This document shows, piece after piece, positions 1-10,890 of a stretch of 64,000 bases of DNA; the stretch's first letter is position 1; every line of letters begins with the position of its first letter. The notes beneath the pieces were generated by a model. The model was not told where the DNA came from and made no database searches. It saw only the letters and a program-made list of their open reading frames with translations. The stretch comes from Tethya wilhelma. Its lineage: Eukaryota; Porifera; Demospongiae; Tethyida; Tethyidae. The stretch is from the NCBI GenBank assembly GCA_964030475.1, contig CAXIPT010000005.1, positions 2,413,164-2,477,163 on the forward strand. Direction: 5' to 3'. The translations under genes and the position numbers were made by a program.

Positions 1-402
1 CAATTCATCCACTTTCTGTTCTACTCGTTTTTTTCCTGCTTCAGATGCTGCATCCTTCAATCTCTCAATCTGAGCCGTAAGTGTCTCAAATTGCTGTCTA
101 GTCTCTTGAAGAGCAAGCTCAAATTTCGTGTCTTCATCAAGAGTGAGTTCCATTTCTTCAGCAAATGTCATGACTTCCTTCGCTAGATCATTTCTCTTTA
201 TGTCCCTCAGAATTGTAGCCAACTCCTCCAGCTTTGTGTATTTGCCTTGCTTCTTTAGTTCTAGTAACACATAGAAGGTTTTTTGGCGTTTGGTTCTCAG
301 TTTCACTGGTAAATCATGGATGCTCACTAGGACATTGCCCTCATCTTTGGAGAGTTCTTTTGATAGCCTATACAAGAATGCCCTTTCTTTATCACTAGCC
401 AT
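1..402 (-). CDS. Death-effector-like domain plus coiled-coil protein, 5' part
   Basis: This frame is open for 134 codons from the ATG at 402-400 to the window edge, so the gene continues to the left. Residues about 5-75 look like a death-fold, most like a death-effector domain: an early L-Y-R-L-S-K-E-L helix, a central T-F-Y-V-L-L-E-L-K-K-Q-G-K helix, and a late I-K-R-N-D-L-A-K-E-V segment that resembles the R-x-D-L-L motif of DEDs. From about residue 85 the sequence becomes heptad-like and rich in E, K, Q and L (for example E-T-R-Q-Q-F-E-T-L-T-A-Q-I-E-R-L), suggesting a coiled coil. Proteins of this shape are adaptors in apoptosis or innate signalling; that role is inferred from the fold. 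A CARD- or pyrin-like fold is possible. The start is chosen because it is the only Met ahead of the domain. Confidence 0.6.
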   Translation of the reverse strand, partial: MASDKERAFLYRLSKELSKDEGNVLVSIHDLPVKLRTKRQKTFYVLLELKKQGKYTKLEELATILRDIKRNDLAKEVMTFAEEMELTLDEDTKFELALQETRQQFETLTAQIERLKDAASEAGKKRVEQKVDEL

Positions 403-1542
403 AGCTCTTATCAGTGATGTTGTTTTTGTGACTTTGCTAGACTAGTAAAACCTCAGCTTTTGTATTAAGACTTTATATACTGTAAATCCATAAATCAAGG
501 TTTTTCCCTGGGACAAACCCAAATTTAAAAACCATAGGGTCTCCAGCAGAGCTACATGTGCTTGTTGCGCAAAATTTGCTATAATACTCTATTGAATTTC
601 ATTGGTTCACTCAAATTCATATGGTGCACATGTCTTGTAGGTAATCAGCAGATTTAATTTTAATGATGTCAGGTTAGTAGTCACCCATAGCTTATATATA
701 ATGTTGTACATAATTGCAACATATACACCTAGGAATATGGATTGCTAGTATTATTGTTGTGTGCATGTTTAATACAATTTTCGTGGTTACCTTAAAACCC
801 TAAATACTGATGACATAATTTTTATGGTTACCATGATTAATTATTCCTGTCAAACTATTATATAATAAACTTACTGCTACTCCCTATTATTGTTGCTCAT
901 CAGTTCAAACCGTTTGTTTGATTCCTTGTTTCTAATCTAGCTCCTTCATTTGATTCACTATAATTATGTTAGTTCAATTTTTTTCACTGGCGTTTTTGTC
1001 ACTTTAATAATAATTATTGTCTACTTGCAAAACTTTCTCTTAAATCATCAAATTCTTATGTAAAGCACTCATGATTGTGTTTATTCAATGTGCATCTAGA
1101 TTATGATATAAAGCTGTACATTGCCGAGTAGTAAATATACCCTAATGGAATCAGTGATTCCAAGTATCACACCAGTCTATTTCCAACCAAAAAAAAAAGG
1201 AAAAAAGAAAAAAATACAGTGCTATTATATCATTAGGCCACCCTGTTAGACAATTTTTTTAAAAGCCAACTAACAAAATAAGAGAGATGCCCATGCATTT
1301 GCAGGGTTACTTTTTCACTGATAATTATGTGCTATAGTATGTGAATTTGGAAAACTATATATTCTTTATTTGTAATTTATTTCTATATACCGCAATGTGT
1401 AAGTAGATTCATACTTCTTTATTTACATGTAGGCATCGTGAATAGGTTTTGCATGCAATGCCATCACATGCACCATGCATTGTTTATTTCTAAGATCACA
1501 TGATCCAGGCCTTAATTCTTGCCAGTGGTAAGCTCAACCAAC
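403..1542. other. Non-coding spacer
   Basis: AT-rich intergenic DNA between the death-fold gene and the first glycosidase-like gene. It has an A-rich run near 1189-1213. The last ~80 bases (about 1460-1542) are shared with the upstream regions of the other glycosidase copies near 3150-3232 and 27430-27486, including a conserved AAGATCACATGATCC block. That block is therefore part of the duplicated unit and may hold the promoter. No other gene is seen. Confidence 0.5.
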
Positions 1543-2587
1543 ATGGAACTGTCAAAGCTGCTTCTGTTGCTGATGATTCTTGGAGTGAATGAATCTTGGG
1601 CAGCTCTCCCTCAGTTCTCTTGGGACACTCTACCAGTGTTCTTTCACTCTGCTAACCTAAGTGGATATAAGTTATGCAAAAGACTCTCTCAAAACCATTG
1701 CCAAGTTTCAAATGGTAACAATCGAGAAAGGAATGGGATTGCAAATTAAGGCCAGAGACGATGAAGATTTTATGGTAGAGACAATGAAGGCCATTAAAGA
1801 AATAAACCCAAATGTGGCCACATATTTCTACATGAGCTCTTTTACTGATATTCACCCAATGGCACGAATGGCTAGAGAGTTTGAGGAGCATCCCGAATTC
1901 TTGCTCCACAATGGACAAGGTCAACTTGTCACTGATAGTGGTGGTCTTTACATATTTGATCTCTCAAACCCAAAGGTTAGGCAGTGGTGGTTGAATTTTT
2001 GCCTGAATGCCACTAAATTTGCTAATGGTGATGGCTGTTATGCTGATTCATCGTGGAATATTGATGGCCAGGGATTCAGAAATCGTCCATCCCCAGAGAA
2101 AATGAAGGCTTGGGGTGATGGTCTGCTAGCATTGACACATGAAGTTCAAACTGCTCTTGGTAATGATAATCTTCTCATTGGGAAAAGATCTGATCAGCCA
2201 TATGTGAAGGCTGTTCAGTTAGAACGGTTTTATGCCAGCAATGATTCAATAGCTGACCTGATCGAGGGAAATCATAATGGCAAGGTCATGCAAGCTCACG
2301 TACCAATAAATGTATCATGTGAGGAAGATTTAACTGACTATATAGCTGCTTTCTTGATTGGAGCTGATGTACGAAGTTATTTTGGATATGGGAATTGGCG
2401 TTCTGAAAGCAATGACACGACCACCTTCATTTGGCGTCCAGAGTATGACAAACCACTAGGAAGACCAACAGCTCCTGCCTCCTACCAACCTGAGAGGGGC
2501 ATTTGGACAAGGAGATTTGAGTTAGGCACAAATGTCACCTTCAATGCAAATACAAACAAAGGCACCATAGAATGGGGCAATCGTTGA
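1543..2587 (+). pseudogene. Secreted glycoside-hydrolase-like gene, copy 1, frameshifted
   Basis: The ATG at 1543 starts a signal peptide (M-E-L-S-K-L-L-L-L-L..., ending near S-W-A) followed by the mature start L-P-Q-F-S-W-D-T-L-P. After G-Y a 4-base insertion, AAGT at 1669-1672, shifts the frame. Compared with copy 2, removing those four bases restores the register, and the rest is open to the stop at 2585-2587. The downstream frame has no ATG at its start, so the disruption probably kills the secreted product unless the insertion is an allele or an assembly error. The body carries the motifs of the intact copy (H-P-E-F-L-L-H-N, D-L-S-N-P-K-V-R-Q-W-W, W-N-I-D-G-Q-G, W-T-R-R-F-E). Apart from this one lesion the copy is well preserved, so the break is recent. 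Confidence 0.75.
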
Positions 2588-3232
2588 TACTACATTCACT
2601 TTCTATTGTTAGTTGTGTTACTAATATGTTTGTTGGCATACATTTGCCATGATGATGATGACTGTGATTGATAAGTGTGTACAAGATGTGCATTCAATGG
2701 GCTATTGAGCTTGGTAAGTACAAATTTGCGATACTAAAGTTAATACCCATTTTATTATATCTGCACTGCCTCCACATGCATCTAAACAACTATATCTCTT
2801 CCAAGAGTATTGGTTTCTTTACCTGCAAAAGTCTGTTACTAAAATACAACCACTGCTCCTTAGAAACCTGTATTAATGTAAAGACAGATTTTGATAGTCA
2901 GGGTTTGACCTTGGCCATGTGCATATTATAAGCTATAGCTTGGTAATAATCGAGTCAGCATTTTATGAAAATGTCACACAGTATAAATTGGGCATTGCTA
3001 GATAAAACTGCTGTGTATAATTTGCTATAAGTACATGCAAAAATTTTAATTCACAACCTAACTTATTTGACATGTTATATAGTCACTATAGAATATTCAT
3101 ACTCTAAGCATTCATGGATGGTGTATAAATATTGGCAATGTGTATGTCACATGCACCATTATTTACTTCTAAGATCACATGATCCAGATAGACCTTCATT
3201 CATAATTTTGCTAGCTAGTTGTGAACTCAACC
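2588..3232. other. Spacer between tandem glycosidase copies
   Basis: AT-rich DNA holding the 3' flank of copy 1 and the promoter-proximal region of copy 2. The ~80 bases before the start are similar to those before copy 1 and before the pseudogene at 27487. No other gene is seen. Confidence 0.5.
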
Positions 3233-4279
3233 ATGGTAACCATGGATCTATCAAAGTTACTGTTGGTGATAATTCTTGAAGTGAATGAATCTTGGGCAGT
3301 TCTTCCTCAGTTCTCTTGGGACACTCTACCAGTGTTCTTTCACTCTGCAAACTTTAGTGGCTATTATGCAAAAGACTCTCTCAAAACCATTGCCAAGTTC
3401 CAAATGGTAACAATTGAGAAAGGAATGGGATTATACGTGGAGGACAGAGACGATGAAGACTTTATGGTTGAGACAATGAAGACCATTAAAAAAATAAACC
3501 CAGATGTGGCCACATATTTTTACATGAACTCCTACAATGATTACTCGGCAATGGCACGAATGGCTAGAGAGTTTAAAGAACATCCTGAATTCTTGCTCCA
3601 CAATGAACAGGGTCAACTCGTCACCACAAACAGAGGTCTTTATATTTACGATCTCTCAAACCCAAAGGTTAGGCAATGGTGGTTGCATTTTTGCTTGAAT
3701 GCTACTAAATTTGCTAATGGTGATGGTTGTTATTGTGATGCATCGTGGAATATTGATGGCCAGGGATTCAGAAATCGTCCATCCCCAGAGAAAATGAAGG
3801 CTTGGGGTGATGGTCTGCTAGCATTGACACGTGATGTTCAGAATGCTCTTGGTGATGATAATCTTCTCATTGGGAAGAGATCTGATCAGCCTTATGTAAA
3901 GGCCGTCCAGTTAGAACAGTTTTATGCCAACAATGATTCCATTTCAGACCTGATGAAGGGAAACAGTAATGGCAAGGTGATGCAAGCACATGTACCGATA
4001 AATATATCATGTGAGGGAGATTTAACTGACTATATGGCTGCTTTCCTGATTAGAGCTGATATACGAAGCTATTTTGGATGTGGGAATTGGCGTTCTGAAG
4101 GCAATGACACGACCACCTTCATTTGGCGTCCAGAGTATGACAAACCACTAGGAAAACCAATAGATCCTGCCTCCTACCAACCTGAGAGGGGCGTGTGGAC
4201 AAGGAGATTTGAGTCAGGCACAAATGTCACCTTCAATGCAAATACAAACATTGGGACCATAGAATGGGGCAATGGTTGA
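3233..4279 (+). CDS. Secreted glycoside-hydrolase-like protein, copy 2 (intact)
   Basis: An intronless frame of about 349 residues. Two candidate starts exist, 3233 and 3242; the second matches the start of copy 1. Both give an N-terminal signal peptide ending near S-W-A. The mature part begins F-S-W-D-T-L-P-V-F-F-H and contains T-Y-F-Y-M-N-S, H-P-E-F-L-L-H-N, Y-D-L-S-N-P-K-V-R-Q-W-W, C-D-A-S-W-N-I-D-G-Q-G and a C-terminal W-T-R-R-F-E-S-G-T block. These strand-end acidic and aromatic motifs resemble hypothetical TIM-barrel glycosyl hydrolases of the GHL15 type. That family name is from memory and is not certain; no catalytic residues are assigned with confidence. Several N-x-S/T sites fit a secreted glycoprotein. 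It lies directly downstream of copy 1 in tandem and just upstream of an inserted Gypsy element. Confidence 0.75.
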   Translation: MVTMDLSKLLLVIILEVNESWAVLPQFSWDTLPVFFHSANFSGYYAKDSLKTIAKFQMVTIEKGMGLYVEDRDDEDFMVETMKTIKKINPDVATYFYMNSYNDYSAMARMAREFKEHPEFLLHNEQGQLVTTNRGLYIYDLSNPKVRQWWLHFCLNATKFANGDGCYCDASWNIDGQGFRNRPSPEKMKAWGDGLLALTRDVQNALGDDNLLIGKRSDQPYVKAVQLEQFYANNDSISDLMKGNSNGKVMQAHVPINISCEGDLTDYMAAFLIRADIRSYFGCGNWRSEGNDTTTFIWRPEYDKPLGKPIDPASYQPERGVWTRRFESGTNVTFNANTNIGTIEWGNG

Positions 4280-4452
4280 TATACTATACTACATGTACTT
4301 TGAATTTGAATTGTTTCTATGGAGTATATACTAGCTGCAATGTTAGATTTAACTTTTACAGTAAATAAATGTACATGTTTGTTGGGCTAGCTTGAAGGGA
4401 TACTTTAAAAAGCAAGATCAGCTGTAGTTTTTGATCAGTAATACAAGCTGAA

Positions 4453-4682
4453 TGTAACGACCAGGGTCTTAGGCCGCGACTGCACTTGCACTTGGCTTGC
4501 TACTTTCACTTTCCATGTTGCTCATAGCTCAACTTTAATCCTCTCTGGTCTTACAGTAAAATACACAGACTTATACATACACAATAAATAATAAGTAACT
4601 TCTTGTATATAAATCAGGGCTACTGAGCATGTGCATACTACACAACTACAATGATAGTGTTAATTTTATGCAAGTCACTACA
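4453..4682 (-). repeat. 3' LTR of the Gypsy element
   Basis: 230 bp, TG...CA ends, matching 10891-11120. For the minus-strand element this is the 3' LTR. Left flank is ...CAGCTGAA. Confidence 0.9.
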
Positions 4683-4694
4683 ATTCCCCTCGCT
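4683..4694 (-). other. Polypurine tract
   Basis: On the minus strand AGCGAGGGGAAT lies directly against the 3' LTR, the position and composition expected for the plus-strand primer of an LTR retrotransposon. Confidence 0.65.
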
Positions 4695-4761
4695 TAAATC
4701 AAAGCTTGTCCTCAAGCAAATGCATGATTGATAGTTCGGTGATTAAGTTCGGTCTGTGTCA

Positions 4762-7700
4762 TCACGCTTCCTTGGCCGCTCTCATCATGGAACGTGTAGT
4801 GGGTCCTGAGGTCCGTTCTGGTACAGGTACAGGCTCAATGTCCTCTTGCCTAGTAGCTTTCTTCCGCTTGGTTCTCTTCTTAGTGCTACCACACCACGAG
4901 ACATCGGGTAGTTCTGGGTAGCAAGGCCTGACACGGTCGAGAGAGATGAAGATGGGTTCAGCATCTGGCTTATCAACTGGCTTGACTTGAGCATTCGTTG
5001 GTGTTGTGGACAACACTCTGTACGGACCAAAGAATGGCCGAGCTAGCTTCCATGCTTTCCCTTTGATCTCTCCAGGCATATACACCATGACTCTATCACC
5101 AACATTGTAATCGGTTGTCTTCGAGTGCTTGTCGTAATGAGTCTTCTGCTTTCGTTGAGCTGACTTGATATTTTCTTGAGCATCCTTCCAAGCATCAGAC
5201 AAACCTATTGTCATGGCCGTTCGATAGTCATCTGGGTGGATTACGTAGGGACTCTTCACGTGGTGGAGTACATTCTCAGAGGGTAGTCTCGGGTCTCTTC
5301 CATATAGAAGATAAAAAGGGGACTCTCGAGTCGACTCCTGTGTTGTTGCCCTATAAGCAAACAACAGAAACGGAAGATGGTTGTCCCAATCACTGCCATT
5401 TCTTGCAGCACACTTGGCAATCATGTGAGAAAGGGTGCAATTGAATCTTTCTACGAGGCCGTCAGTCTGGGGGTGGTAACCAGAAGTGTTCACCTTCTTG
5501 ATTCGCAGTAGCTCGCAGACTTCTTTAATCACCTCAGACAAGAAGTTGGGGCCTCTATCTGATAGAAGTTCCTGAGGGGCTCCGTGTCTGCAAAAGATCT
5601 CTTGGACAAGAAGTTTAGCAATGGTTAGTGCACTTTGGTCAGGTACCGCAAATGCTTCTGCCCATTTAGTGAGGTAATCAAGAAACACAACAACATATTG
5701 GTTACCAGAACATGTGAGGGGGAGCTGCAGTACATCAACTCCGACTCTGTGGAAGGGACCACCGACTTCAATTGGTTGTAGAGGTGGTTTGCTAGCTCGT
5801 CCCGTACCTCTCCTTGTAGCACATATCAAACATGATCTACAGTGTTTGCGTACAGCGGCCCTCATTCCTTTCCACCAGTATGTCTTCCGAAGAGTGTTGT
5901 AGATCCTTCTCTCTGCAAAGTGGCCAGCGAAGCAACCAGAATGTGACTCTTCGAGGATCTTCTCTTGTAAACACTCTGGAACCACTATTCTCCAACAAGA
6001 GGGGTCAGTCGGACTCTCGTGATACAGAATACCCTCTATAAGGTCATACTGATCTTGTTCCATGATCAATTTCTTGGCAAGTTTCTCTTCACTAGGCAGC
6101 ACTCCAGTCTCAAATAGGGTGACAATACTCTGGAGTTTGGGATCTTGACGTTGTAAATCAGCGATCTCCTTGTTTACATCTGAATCTGAGTCCTTCCGTG
6201 GGGGCTGCGCACTCTCCGACTCAGTTGTTCGTACTGTCGATTCAACTTGTAGCGTGTGGGATTGTGACCCATCGACACTGGAAACAGGGTTCCGTGACAG
6301 GGCATCAGCATTCGCATTGCTCTTGCCAGATCGATGCCGTATATCAAGTTGCATTTCTTGAATTGCCATAGCCCATCTTGCTAATTTTGCTGATGGATGA
6401 GGAGAGTTTAGCAGGGATGTGCAGGCAGCATGGTCCGTATACACTGTACACTTGTGGCCTAACAAGTAAGCTCTGAACTGCTTCACTGCCCATACAACAG
6501 CCAACGTTTCTAACTCTGATATGGCATAATTTCTCTCCTGCGGGTTGAGGGTTCTTGACGCGTATGCTACAGGATGGATGTGACCATCAGTTTTTCTCTG
6601 TGCCAAGACAGCACCCAAACCGTCCTTGCTAGCATCTGTCTCGAGGATGAACTCTTTACCTTCTCCGAAACTCGGGTAGGCCAAGACTGGGGCTTGTGTT
6701 AACATGTCCTTTAGTGTCTCAAATGCCAGTTGACACTCTACAGACCAGTAGAACTTGGTATCTTTCTTTGTCAGGGCATGTAATGGATGAGCTATCTTTG
6801 AGAACCCTGGGATGAATCTTCGGTAGTAGGATGCTAATCCCAAAAACTGCTTAACTTTGGTAACATCAGTTGGGACAGGAAAGTGCTTGACTTTGTCAAT
6901 CTTTGCAGGATCAGGACGGATACCTTCTTTCGAGATAACATGACCAAGGTATGTTACTTGTTCCAGGAGGAATGAACATTTACGAGGTTTGAGGGTGAGT
7001 CCAGCCCTACGCAACCGGTCAAACACTTGAGAGAGGTGCTCTAAATGTTCGTCGAATGTCTTTGAACAAACAAGGATGTCATCGATATAGACAAAGCATG
7101 ACTTCCATTCTAGACCTTGCAACACTGTTTGCATCAGACGCTGGAAAGTTGCTGGAGCGTTGCACAATCCAAAAGGCATACGCTCAAACTCATACAGGCC
7201 AGCATAGGTAGTGAATGCTGACTTGTCTTTCGTGGAGGGGTCCATTTCGATCTGCCAATAGCCAGAGGCTAAGTCTAAGGTAGAAAAGTATTTGGCCTCA
7301 CTGAGCGTATCGAGTATGTCATCGATCCTTGGAAGTGGATAGACATCCTTCTTGGTGACTGCATTCAGTCTCCTATAGTCAACACAAAACCTGAGACCTC
7401 CATCTTTCTTGGGTACGAGTACTACTGGGCTAGCCCAGGCACTAGTGGAAGGTCTAATTACACCTTGCTGTTGCATCTCGTCAACAAGTTGAGATATTTT
7501 CCCTCGGTGTACGAATGGAGTCCTCCTTGGGTGTTGCTTAATAGGAGGGTGCTCTCCAGTTTCAATTTTGTGTGTGACTAGGGAAGTTCGACCAAGTTGG
7601 GATGCATCTAGAGCAAAGACATCACTGTTATCCATGATCAGATCTTCAAGTTGGCGGAACTGTTCTGTAGTCAAGTTCCCTTGAACCAGATTGATCTCTT

Positions 7701-10692
7701 CCCTCAGTTTCACTTCCGGCTCTTCTGCAACTTGACAGGCATTGGTATCTGCTCTAACCTTTGCACAATGAGATGCAGTCGTGCTCTGCTCTGAGTCTAG
7801 TCCACTCGGTTCTTGACTCTCAGTTGTGTTGCTGAAGGTATTAACAATTCCAATCTTTGTACCTTCGGCCAGATCGATAATCTCTTCGTTGAAGTTCTGA
7901 AGTGGAATTAGAAGTGTGCTCTTGGGCCTGACTGTCAATAGACACTCCTGGGAGCTTAAACCTTTTTCTTGCAGTGGCTCTGCCTTAGGTTCAAAGAGAA
8001 GTTCTGTTCCTTCACTGAACGCTTGACTCTCGATCCTAGCTTCTAGGAAACGGCCTTTTCTTCCAGGAATGGTACAGGCGTCAACAAGTCTCACATCTGA
8101 TGCTGTAACAGAATTGGAGATTGCTTCGTTTTCCGTTTGGGGTGACTCCATTGTCAGCATGTCACCATCTGGCTTCAGAAACTTCAATCCAAGAGCTATG
8201 GCAGCATTTGTCCCTAGAAGACATGGTTGCTCACTGCTTGGTTGTACCAGTACAGGGATATGAGCACTCTCAGTTTCTGTCTCGAATAAAAGTGTGACTT
8301 GAGCTGTAACATCTACCTCAGGTTTTGTACCTTTGCATTCTTTGCCGAAGAGTCTGACACTGGGCAACTTGAGCTCTGGTAATGGTTTCTGCTTTGCCTT
8401 TAGCTCCTTTGCTATCTCATGTAGTAGTGCTCGTGAGATGATAGTCGATTGTGCTCCTGTATCAACCATTGCAGTTGTGGTTACACCTCCTATCAACAAC
8501 TCTATGAACAGGGTAGGTCCTACGAGCTTTGCAACTTTGGGCTGAGCTGTGATTGTGTCAACTTGGCTTCCTAAGAGACTCTTTTCATTGGCCAATCTTC
8601 GTTGACTTAAAAGCTCTTCTAGTTGCTCCTCTGTTAGGCTTCTTACATCAGTAGGATAGGTGTTGGTCGAGTCAGACGGTTGCTCAGCCGTGAGCTGTGC
8701 AGTCCTTGAAGTGGGTACAGGTCTGCCAGAAGCCTCTGGTTTAACTTCCTTACAATTCCGGGCTAGATGTGTTAAACTCCCACATGACCAACATCCTTTC
8801 CTTCGTGGTTCATTCTCGGTCCCTTGAGAGCCAGGCAGTCTGTTGCTTTGACTATGTACTGCAGGTTTAGACTTGGGGAAGTTGTTCTTCACAGCTGTTG
8901 TTGCAGGTTTAGTGACTGTCTCGCTGCTCTTTGGTTTGTGAAAGCTGCTTCTTTGTTGATGCTTTGGATTTGATGGCTTTGTATCTCCCCGACTTGCGGC
9001 AGTTGCTGAAATTTGCTTCTCCTGCCTCTCAAGCGTACGAGCACGATCATATAGCTCGTTGAAGGTTTCTGTAGTCTTAGGGGCTCCTAACTTTCTCTGC
9101 CACTTTGCATGCAGTGCTTGAAAGAACCTTCCTTTTAACAAGCGATCGAACTCCTTTCCACTGGCGCTAGGGAATGCTTTCCGTCCGAGTCTTTGCAATT
9201 GTATTCCCAACTGCTCGACAGATTGTTGTTCCTGCATCACCTGATGGAATTCTATTCCACGCAATTCTTCAATGTCAACAGGGCGGAACCTTTTCTTTAG
9301 AGCGTCCACAGCCCTATTGTAGTTGCTTTGAACATCTGGTGCTAGCATTTTGAATACCTGCTGAGCCGTCTTTTCTAGATGCAGTTTAAGCTGGCAGAGC
9401 CTTTGCTCTTCTGACCACTGTCCCAGCTGAGCTCGTTCCTGAAACAACTCAATCCAACGATCAAAGTTGTCATCATCGGTTTCAGTCTCTTCTCCACTAA
9501 ACAACTGTAATGGTGGTAATGCTTGCACCGCTGCAGCTTGGGTTTGTGCTGCTAGCATTTGTGTCTGTGCTTGCAACAATTTAGTCATTGAGTCCACCAA
9601 GTTAGTTTGATTATCTGGAGCTGTCAAACTGGCTCTTGGATAATTGACATCCCCTTGCTCAAGTGGGGGTGGCGACCTTTTTGCCATTTGCCGATTTGAC
9701 TGAGAAACCACACTTTGGGCAACAATTGGGTTAACATGATCATGTTGGTCAATATTGACAATTTGGGTTTGGTCTAGACCTTGTGACATTGTAGCACACG
9801 TGCTTTCCACTATTTGTGGGCAATTTCGAACAACTGTTCTTGCTCCACCTATTGTTAAGCGATTTTCATAGCCACATGTTTGGGCGGGATCGTACATGGT
9901 TACCATTGTTTGTGGAATCACATTTGTAGCATCCTCATCTGAATATTCGTGAGTAGCAATTTGCTGCTCAGTGGCTTCCACTTGTGTAGTGTCTCGAGAA
10001 GGGTTACTCTCTCCCAATGAGTAACATTGATTCGTTTGGAATGCAGGGGCATGAGGGTTTCCACCAGCAGGGTAGTCAGACATTCGTCGATTTGTAATAG
10101 CTGGCACCTTCTTGGCCAGTTCGGATTCGAGATGTTCTACCCTTGACTTGAACTGCGATCTCTCTATTTCAGATCTCGCCTTGAGCTCACTAATCAAACC
10201 ATCTGCTCTTTTGCGCTCCTTTTCCCACTGTCTCTTTTCTTGCTTCAACTGTTCTGTATGTTCAATTCTCAGTGTCTCCAATCTTTTGTACATCTCTAGC
10301 TCGTTCTTTGTACAAACGTGCTCCAATTGCTGAGCTAGTCTCTGGATCTCTTGCTGACCGAGCTCCGCCTCTTCCCGAGCATTCCTCGCCTCGAAGTGCG
10401 CCTGGTCTAACATCTCGTTGACTCTTGCATTTTCGGCCTGCGAGCGGGATAGTAGCTCTCCTAACTCTGCAAGCTGCTGTTGCAGTTTGGCTACTTCCGG
10501 AGTAACTTGGCTAGCTTCCAGTTGACCTGAGTCCAACTCACTGCCATTAGAACCACTTTTCTCGGCCATGTTGCCTGTCCGACTGAGAAGCTTGCAGGTT
10601 CTTCGTGGACGTCCACTTGCTGGGGAGCCCGAAACTGAACAAGGGCTCTTTACTTTCGTCTTCAATAGGGCTTTGAGTTCCCTTTTAGACAT
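4762..10692 (-). CDS. Gypsy gag-pol polyprotein
   Basis: One uninterrupted frame of 1,976 residues. Approximate order: a long glutamate/glutamine-rich coiled coil in the first ~200 residues, gag-like region to ~600, a CCHC zinc knuckle (C-W-S-C-G...H...C) near 632-648, an aspartic protease with the D-T-G-A active site near 743, reverse transcriptase with Y-I-D-D near 1200, RNase H with an E-T-D-A-S segment near 1349, an integrase H-H-C-C finger from about 1585, and the integrase D-D-E core with D-R-G-P-N-F near 1710 and the glutamate in L-V-E-R-F-N near 1747. All catalytic motifs read as intact. Gag and pol are fused without a frameshift. It acts in element replication: capsid formation, reverse transcription and integration. 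The ATG used is the first one after the leader and is shared with the second copy at 24370. Confidence 0.92.
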   Translation of the reverse strand: MSKRELKALLKTKVKSPCSVSGSPASGRPRRTCKLLSRTGNMAEKSGSNGSELDSGQLEASQVTPEVAKLQQQLAELGELLSRSQAENARVNEMLDQAHFEARNAREEAELGQQEIQRLAQQLEHVCTKNELEMYKRLETLRIEHTEQLKQEKRQWEKERKRADGLISELKARSEIERSQFKSRVEHLESELAKKVPAITNRRMSDYPAGGNPHAPAFQTNQCYSLGESNPSRDTTQVEATEQQIATHEYSDEDATNVIPQTMVTMYDPAQTCGYENRLTIGGARTVVRNCPQIVESTCATMSQGLDQTQIVNIDQHDHVNPIVAQSVVSQSNRQMAKRSPPPLEQGDVNYPRASLTAPDNQTNLVDSMTKLLQAQTQMLAAQTQAAAVQALPPLQLFSGEETETDDDNFDRWIELFQERAQLGQWSEEQRLCQLKLHLEKTAQQVFKMLAPDVQSNYNRAVDALKKRFRPVDIEELRGIEFHQVMQEQQSVEQLGIQLQRLGRKAFPSASGKEFDRLLKGRFFQALHAKWQRKLGAPKTTETFNELYDRARTLERQEKQISATAASRGDTKPSNPKHQQRSSFHKPKSSETVTKPATTAVKNNFPKSKPAVHSQSNRLPGSQGTENEPRRKGCWSCGSLTHLARNCKEVKPEASGRPVPTSRTAQLTAEQPSDSTNTYPTDVRSLTEEQLEELLSQRRLANEKSLLGSQVDTITAQPKVAKLVGPTLFIELLIGGVTTTAMVDTGAQSTIISRALLHEIAKELKAKQKPLPELKLPSVRLFGKECKGTKPEVDVTAQVTLLFETETESAHIPVLVQPSSEQPCLLGTNAAIALGLKFLKPDGDMLTMESPQTENEAISNSVTASDVRLVDACTIPGRKGRFLEARIESQAFSEGTELLFEPKAEPLQEKGLSSQECLLTVRPKSTLLIPLQNFNEEIIDLAEGTKIGIVNTFSNTTESQEPSGLDSEQSTTASHCAKVRADTNACQVAEEPEVKLREEINLVQGNLTTEQFRQLEDLIMDNSDVFALDASQLGRTSLVTHKIETGEHPPIKQHPRRTPFVHRGKISQLVDEMQQQGVIRPSTSAWASPVVLVPKKDGGLRFCVDYRRLNAVTKKDVYPLPRIDDILDTLSEAKYFSTLDLASGYWQIEMDPSTKDKSAFTTYAGLYEFERMPFGLCNAPATFQRLMQTVLQGLEWKSCFVYIDDILVCSKTFDEHLEHLSQVFDRLRRAGLTLKPRKCSFLLEQVTYLGHVISKEGIRPDPAKIDKVKHFPVPTDVTKVKQFLGLASYYRRFIPGFSKIAHPLHALTKKDTKFYWSVECQLAFETLKDMLTQAPVLAYPSFGEGKEFILETDASKDGLGAVLAQRKTDGHIHPVAYASRTLNPQERNYAISELETLAVVWAVKQFRAYLLGHKCTVYTDHAACTSLLNSPHPSAKLARWAMAIQEMQLDIRHRSGKSNANADALSRNPVSSVDGSQSHTLQVESTVRTTESESAQPPRKDSDSDVNKEIADLQRQDPKLQSIVTLFETGVLPSEEKLAKKLIMEQDQYDLIEGILYHESPTDPSCWRIVVPECLQEKILEESHSGCFAGHFAERRIYNTLRKTYWWKGMRAAVRKHCRSCLICATRRGTGRASKPPLQPIEVGGPFHRVGVDVLQLPLTCSGNQYVVVFLDYLTKWAEAFAVPDQSALTIAKLLVQEIFCRHGAPQELLSDRGPNFLSEVIKEVCELLRIKKVNTSGYHPQTDGLVERFNCTLSHMIAKCAARNGSDWDNHLPFLLFAYRATTQESTRESPFYLLYGRDPRLPSENVLHHVKSPYVIHPDDYRTAMTIGLSDAWKDAQENIKSAQRKQKTHYDKHSKTTDYNVGDRVMVYMPGEIKGKAWKLARPFFGPYRVLSTTPTNAQVKPVDKPDAEPIFISLDRVRPCYPELPDVSWCGSTKKRTKRKKATRQEDIEPVPVPERTSGPTTRSMMRAAKEA

Positions 10693-10870
10693 GAGACTGA
10701 GAGAGGATCAACAGCCGCGAGGTGCCAGTGGCATCTACGTGCCTTGAGCTCCGTGACACTTTGACTCGTACTCGCCCACACTGCACCGTAGCCAGGCCAA
10801 TACTTGATCTTCCTTATGCTCTATGGTAATCCTGGAATCCCCTGATCGAATCCTGGAATCCCCTGATCGG

Positions 10871-10888
10871 ATCCTGGCAGGGTCGCCA
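10871..10888 (-). other. Primer-binding site
   Basis: Two bases inside the 5' LTR the minus strand reads TGGCGACCCTGCCAGGAT, starting with the TGG that pairs with a tRNA 3' CCA. The tRNA is not identified. The leader just downstream carries a short direct repeat containing GGATTCCAGGATT. Confidence 0.6.
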
Positions 10889-10890
10889 AT

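Noticed and set aside
5208..10333. Plus-strand ORFs of 60-78 residues under the Gypsy gag-pol
   Set aside because: Antisense shadows of the 1,976-residue frame with no family motifs.
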